Source: Apostichopus japonicus (Eukaryota > Echinodermata > Holothuroidea > Aspidochirotida > Stichopodidae). From it: a stretch of DNA of 64,000 bases. The notes under the pieces are model-generated. The model was not told the DNA's origin. It did not search any database and saw only the letters and a program-made list of their open reading frames with translations. The stretch spans positions 33,884,501 to 33,948,500 of the forward strand of contig NC_092568.1 in NCBI RefSeq assembly GCF_037975245.1, written 5' to 3'. The position numbers were made by a program, and so were the translations under genes. Positions 48,283 to 57,775 of this stretch are shown here, piece after piece (positions within the stretch are counted from its first letter, which is position 1; every line of letters starts with the position of its first letter).

Positions 48283-48490
48283 ACTGGACACTCGTACTCG
48301 TTCATTGAATTTTCAATTTACAAATTAAAATATATGAAAACGATGACATACAGCTCGAGGAATGTGTTAACATCGGCTTCAGCAACAAAAGACTTATAAA
48401 TGGACGGCTTCTCCATTTGAGCAGCGACCTCCTAGTGAACGGTCTCTGAGTGAATGACCATCTCTGAGTCGACGGCGCCTCACGTTGACC

Positions 48491-49272
48491 CTTTCCGCGT
48501 TCCATACACAGCTAGTTTGGGCAGTACTCCCTCTATTGTTATGTACTGCTCAGCTGATCATGAAATACGTAAACGCGGGAAAACTGGAAGATTTTAACTG
48601 TACAGCACTTACTTCCGTCCGAGGGCCGATAACAACAATCACAAGCATTTTGTTATTCTTCAGTGAGTTTTTAGTTGATTATTTGCACCCCAATTAAAAA
48701 TGTTGAAAGCTTGTTTGATCCTATACCTATCGAAGAGATAAAGTCAATAATCATGATAGAAAGTAAATGGTATAATGTAGGCTTACAGAAACAGCAGTAA
48801 CATATAACAATTTTATGAGGGAAAGCCACTGATCAGTGTACAGATCAGTGGGGAAAGCTAGGCCTAGGCCGAGTGTAATTAGGTTCCCTGGTCGGCTACA
48901 GTAGCCTAACCATAAAGTGCTGTTAAGTCAAGTTGGGAATCTCATACAAAGTTGGCTGAAATTGATTGTTCAACACGATGAATTTATGTTTTAGCCTCGT
49001 TTAAAAAAAAAAAAACACCACTTAGCCTAGGTTTTGGTTACTGTACTTGTCTAGCCTTGTAAAGTAGTAGTAGTACTAGGCCTATACTACTACCACTACT
49101 AGTACTGAGGTGGTGGGCAAACAGGTTAAACTTGAAATTGTTCATAATACTATTATAGTATAAGGGCCTTTTTACAAATTTTATAAGATATTCTAGGGAT
49201 GGGATCTAACATCCAGGGATATTTCTGGGGGACACATTTCATTTAGGATGGCACATAAAACACAGGGACAGC
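48491..49272 (+). other. CpG-bearing segment with a weak first-exon candidate
   Basis: No gene is certain. At 48560-48662 an ATG opens a 34-codon frame (MKYVNAGKLEDF..) ending in a good donor (TTCA|GTGAGT), in a CpG-richer patch. It could be a first exon of the plus-strand gene at 57 kb, but its phase (1) does not fit the first exon I can define there (phase 0), so intervening exons would be needed. The rest is AT-rich and featureless. Confidence 0.25.
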
Positions 49273-49280
49273 GTCTAGTC

Positions 49281-52200
49281 TAGGGATGCACCGGATCCAA
49301 ATTTTTGGATCCGGCCGGAACCGGATTTTGCTGGATAGTACATGAAATCCAGCCGGATAAACTCCGACCGGAACCGGATTTTTTCATTACACAAAAGAAA
49401 ATCATTAATAAGAAGTAGAAGTATTAAACAAGGAGCAAATTAGGCCATCAGCTGAAGCTCAAAAAGAGGCTGTAAAATCAGTTTCGTTCCAGCAACACTG
49501 GGTCTAGATTTTTAAAGCATTTTTGGGTAGTTCAATGCATCACAGACATTATATCAAAAGTTCTCCAAAAAATTTTCTGCAGTATTTTCGTAACGCACCC
49601 TGGAAATTGGGTATTTTATATAGACATTACGTGCTACGATGCTATGTATTAGGAACAAACTAAACTAACGTTAGATTTGGTACAGTGGTGCATACATACC
49701 ACTCTTTTCTTATATGGTTAATTACGACTGATATATTTTTTTTTGTATAATAGTTGGGTCAGGGTTATAAGAATGGTGGAAGAGGATTCTGGTCTAAGGG
49801 TCAGTGAGGGTTGTGTTCAGGCATAACAAGTTGTGCCCCCCCCCCTCCATTTTTGCCAAAATGGTAATAAAACACATTCTCAACTTTGAAATATGAATTT
49901 TTACACATTATAACTTAAGGGTTTTAATTATAAAAATGTAACACTTTTAATATACTCAGATATAATGCTTTGTAATAAATCAAATATTTTTAGATTTTCC
50001 CCCTATGTTATGAATGCATTTCGTCCGTGCATGTATGCGTAAATATACACATATAATGAAAAGTTCCTCTCCATAATTGTTACACTCCCCATCCAAACTG
50101 TTTTACACATGTGACCCCCTCCCCCTCTACTTTAAATGTAGCTAAATCCCTAGTTACAGTGAGATGTGCCAATGCCCTAAGACCAGTGAGCTATTTCTTT
50201 TGTATAAATCAATATATAAGTTGGCACACTAAGACGTCATGGCATATCGTAGATGTGAAATAAAGTTATAGTCGGTAGATATCCGTTACCTTAGTACTCT
50301 TTCTACAGTCTTCTCCAAAACTAGGTACTTTCTCCATGTTACGGAAACGACATGTTTATAATTCGTATTCCTGCAAAAAGTGTTTCCAAGGGAGTTAACG
50401 TATAAAAGAAAAGATCGACAAGGTTTCCAATGGTATTTTGAATAATAATATTTCTATATTCTACAAATAATATGAATAATAAAGGTGAATGGTACAAATA
50501 AGTGAATAACGAAGACAGTTAACTTAAGCCCCAGATAGAAAGAAATAATGTATCTATTAAGACTGGGTCGATACACTCAATGGCGTAGTAGAGCTGGGCC
50601 TTTGCGATGATTCAAGATACAGGTTCTTCATCAAAAGGCGCGGCGCGGAATTAATAAGTGATTAAAAGTTCATCCAAGGACAGTTGTACTAGTTATACAG
50701 GATCCACTTCAATTCACTGCATGGAAGTCAGATATGGTATGGAAAAGGGAAAGTCCATTCCGTAGTAGAGGTGAAGATAATTAGATAAAATAAAAGTCAC
50801 TAAAGACTTGAATATCCTTCAGTCAAAACTTGAACAGGTTCACAGAATGTATTAACAATATAAAACAGGTAACGAAATGTTACGGCAAAACAATAAAGAA
50901 CCGTGATATTGGAACAGGGTCAGGGGTAATGGTTCCCCAACAACAGTATATAAACCTGTGACTGGTTTCAGCACGCGGTATTTGCGTCATCGTCATCAGT
51001 AAATGTAGTTGTGAATATGCAAGAGGTAAAGCATGCCCATAACACCCTCCTCCCCCCTCCCCTCCCCTCTCAGAAAAAAAGTGTGATTTGAAGAAAATGT
51101 GGATATTTATCATAAGGTGTCTGGTAGGTAGGGTAATCTACGTAAACTACTAATAGCTAAAATGAATATATGAATAAGATCATGTTTTCTGGTTCCTTTA
51201 AACTCTGGGGAACAAAATAATGACAACATGACTTCAAAAAAGTTAACCCTCTTCACAAACTTCAAACTTGATTAAAATTTCAGACTACGATATCAAGATT
51301 TAACACCATCACAGTTCATCCTCCAAATCATCTTCCCCTGCATCAACAATCTCAACATGTTCTTGGAAGTTGCTGCAATTTCTATATTTACATAGGTCTG
51401 TACACGGTAGTTGTGCATTCATACAGGAACATCTTCCTTTAAGACATTTGCCGACTCTACAGCTACTGCTGACACACTGAAGCAAAACATCTGGGTCAGG
51501 TGGCTTTGTCATCCAAGTGATGATAAGGTCATCATTTTCAAGTTTCCATCCATGTCCCTCTGGTGAGAGTGCACCAATCCTTTGCTGTAATGCCCTACTG
51601 TGAATAGCAGCCTGGTTTGTGCAGCGCTTAACATGCTGGATCAGAGCATCTTTTGTTGGTGGTAAACTCTGCTCTGAGGATGGAGAGGAACAGAAAACCT
51701 TGTACCATGAAATTGGATATTTTTTAGTCTCACATTTTATGATGGGGTACCAATATAATTACAATTCAGCTAGAAGTATGTTGCAAATTACTTTAAGAAT
51801 TTCAATGGAAAGATAAACCTGATATTGCACTCAAAGTGTTTAGAATTTTTTTAATTTTCCTTGGGGGAGGACCCCCATATTCCAAAAGTCCTAGATCCAA
51901 CCCTGAACACTCAATGAACCACACATTGAAGACAGTACTTTACCTTTCAATATCTGTATGTCTTCCTTGTCAAGAATTGTATCTAGTTTCTTCAACATAG
52001 AGAGTGGTACCTCACTTCAATGGCAACAGTCTTTCCTCTAATATGCATAAAATCTGGGCTCATCTTTTTTCCGCTCTGCTGCTTTTCGAAGCAATACTTT
52101 AATAAAATGAAATAAAAAATGCAAATTGTTTGCATGTTCTGTTGATCAAAATGTAAGTTTGAACAAGTAAGAACTAAGACATTATATAGTCAGTATTGCG

Positions 52201-54304
52201 AAGTTCGCCATACTGCGAAAATCGGCCACCCTTAAGAAACACACGATTTCACCATGACAACCTATAGCAACAGCCAATTTCACGAAAAATTACGAAGCTA
52301 CAGTTATTTTCTCTCCAAAATGACCCGTGTGCAAGAAATTACTTACATATTTGTCAATAAAATGACGAAAGATCTATGAAGTCTGTTATAATTACTGAAA
52401 AAGCAACAGCGCCACCAATTTTTACCAGCGCCACACTGTAGGTTGCGTGGCCGAAATTCGCAATACTCTAGCAAGAAATACCAGTTCCACAATCACGAAG
52501 AATTTTCTTGGAAAACAACGTGAAAACAGTTTGCAGGAAAGAAAGTTTGGCCGTGTATCGTACTAAAACACAATTCTCCCACCATATGAAGTTTATTTTC
52601 TGGTGATTTATACCAGAAGATTTAGTTTTGGGGTGTTTTAAGTCTTAAGTGGGCGAACTTCAAAGTCACCATCCTACCATGTGATCTGCTCATCTTCTAT
52701 GGACAAACAAAGACACATTCAAATTTTGCAAACCAGTGTCATGCAAAAAAGAATTAAAACAGGCTTTTTTTGACAGTACAGTACATTATCTCTTAATGTT
52801 ATGGTTTAAATTATACAATGGTAGATTATATCTGTTACTAATAATAAAGGAGTCAGATACTTGTTCATGTTGGTAAAGCTAGACAGGCTGACCATAAGAC
52901 CTTGCAAACCTAACCTTATTGCACCTTTGTTACACTTATTTTTTTAACTAATATAATATCTCTATCATTCAAATAAAGGGCCACAGTAAGAAAACTATGA
53001 AGCCTGTATTTAACACTTAGGCTAGTGCCCCAGATGGAGAATTTGAAACAAATTTCCATTCCTACCACCTTATAACAAAACAAATCAGATGACCATGCCA
53101 CTAATTATATTATGTTCAGGTCCAACACTGTGCCCTTTGACTTGGATTCTATCCCTCAAGAGCTACTGATCTTGCAACTTCTCTTAACACTTCAACTATG
53201 CCACAGAAGTACAAGTAGAGTCGTGTAGTATGCTTAGGCTTACCGCCATCGAAAGTCTCTGCCTGCTGCAGCTTGTCCTGCACCCGTTTGCAACACCGAG
53301 TAATGCATTGTTTCTTTTCCCACATATAATACATTGTACAGACAATACACCAGAGCTTCTGCTTGGTTTCCTCGATCTTTTCCGTCAATTCTTCGTTTCA
53401 ATTCATATGGGGTCTCCTCTGGTACTGTCCGTTTTCTTGCAGCAATGTGCTTGCTATCAATGAACCGCCTGTAACACTTATCGTGGAACCCCATCATACT
53501 ATGCTGTTGAACACACGCTTGATCGTAGTAGGCCATGGAGTAATTAGTATTACGGCGATATAACTGTCTCCGCCGCTGAGATTAAGCCAATCTTTAGCGC
53601 AGGAAGTAACTTTAGTCCATCGTTTATTCGTCAGTGCCTTCACTGCTTCAAATTTCACAGAATCAATGTGCACTGAGCACTGTAGATTTTCGTGTGTCGG
53701 AGGACTAGCGTCCGTGGGAGCCGCCATGTTTGTTGTTTTCTACAAAGATTGCACACAGAACTCATGGCTCATTGGACAATTCATATCACATGATACAGAT
53801 ATCTCACTGGCGCACAACTTTTGAACGTAAAACGGCAGGCTTCTTAGCATACGCAATAAAAAATATAGTTCGATCTTTCGAGCGACATTGCAAAAAAACT
53901 GCAGGAAAGCACATGGAGAACTTTTGGATCATTAATCTTCATTAATTTATGTATTTTATGCTGTAGAGATATTTTAGACCCGCAGTTGCTGGAACGAAAC
54001 AAGCGAATTTCGCCCTTCAGCTGATGGCCTAAATGTTAGGTGAGGTATACGCAAATCATTAGACCATTAAGAAAATTAAATTAAACATGTTAAACCTAAT
54101 TTTTCCTTACTTTGAATGTTTTTATTAATTTTTGGAAATAGTTTACATCGATTTAAGTTAATACCAACACCTTTTTAAGGAATAATTCAGGCCAGATTTT
54201 GAAAAAGATCCAGCCGGATTTTGAAAACTATCCGGCCGGAACCGGAAAATTGCTCACTATCCGGCCGGAAAGTCCGGCCGGACCGGATATCCGGTGCATC
54301 CCTA
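49281..54304. mobile_element. 5,024-bp element with hAT-type ends and perfect TSD GTCTAGTC
   Basis: The left terminus is TAGGGATGCACCGGAT and the right is ATCCGGTGCATCCCTA, a perfect 16-bp inverted repeat of the TAGGGATGCACCG type common in hAT elements. GTCTAGTC flanks both sides (49273-49280, 54305-54312). Both ends carry CCGGCCGGAACCGGA-type subterminal motifs. About 150-250 bp inside each end lies a second inverted pair (left TTAGGCCATCAGCTGAAG..TTTCGTTCCAGCAAC near 49440-49496; right complement near 53987-54035). The interior holds a decayed spliced gene on the minus strand and no recognisable hAT transposase. Left of that gene, about 49500-51300 is AT-rich filler. Confidence 0.9.
51309..53727 (-). 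pseudogene. Decayed multi-exon gene inside the hAT-type element: zinc-ribbon-like N-terminus and Cys-rich CXC-like C-terminus
   Basis: The start ATG (53725-53727) opens MAAPTDASPPTHENLQ. The first exon needs two frame changes to reach its donor (GATGGCG|GTAAGC, near 53244): one near 53550, into the frame with MMGFHDKCYRRFID, and one near 53390, into EELTEKIEETKQKLWCIVC..KLQQAETFDGG. A middle exon (about 51944-52110) reads LLRKAAERKKDEPRFYAY, shifts frame, then reads VAIEVRYHSLC. After a possible splice it ends ..DKEDIQILK at donor 51942-51943. The last exon, starting after the CCTCAG acceptor near 51670, is intact: LPPTKDALIQHVKRC, SPEGHGWKLE, ITWMTKPPDPD, then a C-x4-C-x4-C-x4-C-x-C-x6-C-x3-C-x4-C array and an acidic tail. 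I recall similar uncharacterised invertebrate proteins with this order (FHxxCYRRF, CxxC, YHxxCY, PPT..QH..R, CXC array), but cannot name the family. Likely a transposon-borne gene, now broken. Confidence 0.7.
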
Positions 54305-54454
54305 GTCTAGTCCTCATAGTCTTACAAAGCCAATGCTATGTTGATTCTGTGGTACATGATACTACGACTGCTTAGATGGGTCTAGATAGCTTTGACACAG
54401 GTACTAGAGTAGATACGTGACTACTGTCCCTAGGCCTAGCCTGTTTACAGTAGG

Positions 54455-54945
54455 CTCGACAAATTTGCAACACGTATATATAGCGGTAATTTCCCCTAGC
54501 ATATGCAGCTTGTAGACATCACCTACACGTAAATATGTGTTCACCGTGCCTAGATACAGTAGCTTCAACATGGTACTGGTAGATAAGTGACATTTGCCTC
54601 TAGCAGTATGTTAATAGCTATTTATTGGCTGTGAATAGGGTTACCTTATTTAGTGTGTGTGTATACATTGAAAACACATGATACATTTTTACTAAATATC
54701 CACAAAATCACATCTAAATCGTCCCTTAAAGACACAATCTACACTAAATAATGCTCTGTCGAAATTTGTCACATGACAATGATGACATTGGCAAATTCCC
54801 CTAGCACTCAGATTTCAGACATCATCAACATGTAATATACATGGTCACAGTGCCTAGTTAGCTTCCACACCAGTAGTTACTGTAGGTGACAACAGTCTCC
54901 TCTAGCTGATCCATAATAGCTATTTATTGGTCGTGAAAACCGGAC
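54455..54945. repeat. ~300-bp direct duplication
   Basis: Two diverged copies (about 54455-54650 and 54760-54945) share in order GC.AATTTCCCCTAGCA, AGACATCA.C.ACA.GTAA, CAC.GTGCCTAG, TAGTTACTGTAGGTGAC-like text, CTCTAG and ATAGCTATTTATTGG. No coding content. Confidence 0.6.
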
Positions 54946-55030
54946 TTAGTGAAGCCATATGATATCACAGATTCAAATGTGGCAGAAACAAGCAAAATGA
55001 TGACAAATCATCCAAAAGGTGAACTGGGAC

Positions 55031-56022
55031 CAGGCTTGGGGTAATTGTAATCAGTAATCGTAATCGATTACAATCGATTACATTTTTTGAAGTAATCGTA
55101 ATCGATTACTTTTGTGAAAATTACAAAGTAATCGTAATCATAATCGATTACAAGGGCAAAGTAATCGTAATCGTATTACATTTATGATTACAGTGAAATT
55201 TGAATGAGAAGGGCAAACTTAGTAGAAATGATTAAAACTAATTCTTACTATTGGCTTTTAATGTGACCAAAGAAGTGTTCCTGCTTCTAGAATTCTCTAG
55301 CACAATAAACATAAATTACTGGGGATTTGATCGCCATATTCAAGGATTTTTTATCACCTGAATTATTCTGTTAAAAAAAATCACTGCAAATTAAGTATTT
55401 TGGTGGATCAGAATTTGCTTTACCAGAGTTGACCACTTTTTGATGAAAATAATTTACTTTTACTTTGGCCTTCCATGTCCCATGTACTGTGGAATGCCCC
55501 ATTTCAAAGCTGTTTAGTTTTATTTTGGTGTTATAATGTAAAAGAGTTTTTAGTTTTGCTGCTATGCAGAAATTATTAGTTTACAAAATATAGTGTTGCA
55601 TGAAAATCTTCATTTGTTTTACTTTAGTATTTGTCTGTTTACTCTTTGTCTGTTTAAATTGTATTTTTTACTGGACTTATGGGTTACACATCTTAAACGT
55701 GTTAAGGCATAAATGTGTAATGCCTGGTAGGAATTGTACAGTAGATATACTTCCACAATTTTGTCCGTATATACTGTAAATGCCCTTCCTTTGCCCTATT
55801 TCATTGCCCTATTTCCCGGCAGAGAGTTATATTAAACAGATATGCAGAGGATTGTGCAAGTAACCACAATGTAATCATGATTGTAATCCCGATTACATTA
55901 CAATGTAATCGTAATCGATTACTTCAACTTTAGGCTGTAATCATAATCGTAATCGTAATCATACATTCTCAAGTAATCGTAATCGTAATCGATTACATTC
56001 AGATGTAATCGCCCCAAGCCTG
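55031..56022. mobile_element. 992-bp TIR element with GTAATCGTAATCGATTAC ends, perfect TSD ACTGGGAC
   Basis: The left end CAGGCTTGGGG and right end CCCCAAGCCTG are perfectly inverted. ACTGGGAC lies at 55023-55030 and 56023-56030. The first ~170 bp and last ~160 bp are arrays of GTAATCGTAATCGATTAC words in both orientations; the middle is AT-rich and non-coding. The 8-bp TSD and CAG..CTG ends fit a hAT-like non-autonomous element. Confidence 0.9.
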
Positions 56023-56030
56023 ACTGGGAC

Positions 56031-57054
56031 TTTCTTGAAGTGCATATATTGTTCTGGATTTGCTCATCAAGAGTTGGTAACCCTTGTTCCAAAGATATGG
56101 GTTGTGCTGAAAAAGTGATATAGGGTTGACTGGAAAAAGAATGCTGTGATTCAATGTTATTTGGAAATACTTCTGTGGTTGGCTGAAAATTGAATTTTTC
56201 AATGATCATATATAGGACTTTGTATAACATCATAATTTTATAGGGAGGAATACATAATACAGTAATTCAACCAAGCAAAAGAAAAGAAGGATGTCAAGCC
56301 ATGATCTAGATATTTCTAAATTTTACTGTAGTAAAAGAAAGGCAAATAATCACACAAAAATGCCCACAATCTAAAATGTTGCTCAAAGATAAAATTTAGC
56401 TATGTGTAATTTATATGCATTGCTGCTCAGAGAGACCATGTAGTTGAAACAACTCTTTGAATATAAGGATTAATCTACACATCCTTCACGAAAAACAAAT
56501 TAGAATTCTCAAAGATAAAACTTCAAATTTGTGTTTCCTAGCATTATCATGGATTATTTTACCCAGTTACTGGTATTATACAGCAAACTTTTAATTTCAC
56601 TTACTAAGTGACGGTTCTAAAAAGAAACTTTACCAGCACAAATCTATGTCATTCTGGTGTAAACTGATCAGAGTTTGATTGAATCAAATCATCAGTACCA
56701 CTCATAGCCTCACAAAATTACTGTATACTACAGTATCATACATGCATGATATCATAAGTTTTAATTTTGAAGAAAATCGTGAGAAATTGTAGGAAAGAGT
56801 GGGACAATCATCTTTAATAGCTTAATAAATCACATAAATTTCTCTGCAAGACTCTTTCTGTGGGAATTTGCCTTTGGTGAGTAAGGTGTTTGTATTTTTC
56901 TGTACAAAGTGAAATTAGTTACATATTTTATTTTCAATTTTCACAAACAGCTTCATGTTATTATACTTTGCTGCCCTTTAAATTTATCATCAATTGAGCA
57001 GATAAGTTCTCAGTTTGTTTGCTGGAAAAACTTTTATGATAATAAATCAAGAGT
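56031..57054. other. Non-coding; likely intron or upstream of the plus-strand gene
   Basis: AT-rich with no supportable exon. A donor-like GTGAGT near 56877 follows an open stretch but lacks a partner, so I do not call it. Confidence 0.35.
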
Positions 57055-57775
57055 TTAAGCCTTACATCAAAATTTCACCCCACTACCTTAGTATGTAATC
57101 TTTCATGTATAACAAGTTGTCTCAGAATATTGTTCAATTATTTGTTGTTTTTTGAAAGGAAATGGATTATAAGAAAATAGAAGCAGGGGAATGCACAGAA
57201 GAAAATGGGAACTCTTCTGATGAGAGAGAAGTATGTCTTTAATTGAAAATGTTTATAAAGAAATATTATATCTGAAAATTCCCACTTTAAGCTTTACTTT
57301 GATAACAAAATTTGTTTACATTTTCATATTAAAATATTGAAAGTAGGGTAGCAGGGCTTGACATACCTACCAGTGGTCCAGGTACAGTAGGTACCAATAA
57401 CTGTTATGATCATAATGCAAGACGATTTTAAGCCCTACATATTCAAAATTTCACCTCACTACCTTAGTATGTAATCTATTATGTATAACAAGTTGCCTCA
57501 GAGAATTGTTCAATTATTTGTTGTTGTTTGACAGGAAATGGATTATAAGAAAACAGAAGCAGGTGAATGCACAGAAGAAAATGGGAACTCTTCTGAGGAG
57601 AGAGAAGTACGTCTTTAATTGAACAAGTTTATAAACAAATATTATATCTGAAAACTTCACTCTTTAAGCTTTACTTTGATAACAAAATTTGTTTACATTT
57701 ACATATTACACTTTTGAAAGTAGGATAGCAGGGCTAAACATACCTACCAGTTGTCTTGGTAGGTATTAATAATGT
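57055..57775 (+). repeat. 376-bp tandem duplication carrying an exon
   Basis: The two blocks (about 57055-57430 and 57431-57775) align throughout: AATTTCACC.CACTACCTTA, TATGTATAACAAGTTG.CTCA, the exon, CTTTGATAACAAAATTTGTT, then GAAAGTAGG.TAGCAGGGCT and ACATACCTACCAGT. Only scattered changes separate them, so the duplication is fairly recent. Confidence 0.85.

Larger units (their letters stand above)
46660..48490. repeat. AGAGATGGTC repeat array with an inverted right-hand copy, split by a hAT-like element
   Basis: Variants of AGAGATGGTC..TTCACTCAGAGA..CTGCTCAAATG occur at about 46669, 46756, 46868 and 47425 on the plus strand. A long copy lies in reverse complement at about 48405-48490 (CATTTGAGCAGCGACC.., GAATGACCATCTCTGAG, CGCCTCACGTTGACC). 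GTGAGGCG and GACGTC-like words accompany the left and right copies, so the whole looks like an old foldback-type repeat. The element at 47443-48064 was inserted into it. Confidence 0.55.

Noticed and set aside
48560-48662. First exon of the 57-63 kb plus-strand gene
   Set aside because: It has a start codon and donor, but its phase does not fit the next exon I can define and no homology supports it; kept only as a weak note.
50880-51113. Penelope-like retroelement remnant inside the hAT-type element
   Set aside because: The minus strand reads GATGACGATGACGCAAATAC followed by CTGAAACCAGTCA, faintly like Penelope terminal sequence, but no reverse-transcriptase or GIY-YIG coding is present.
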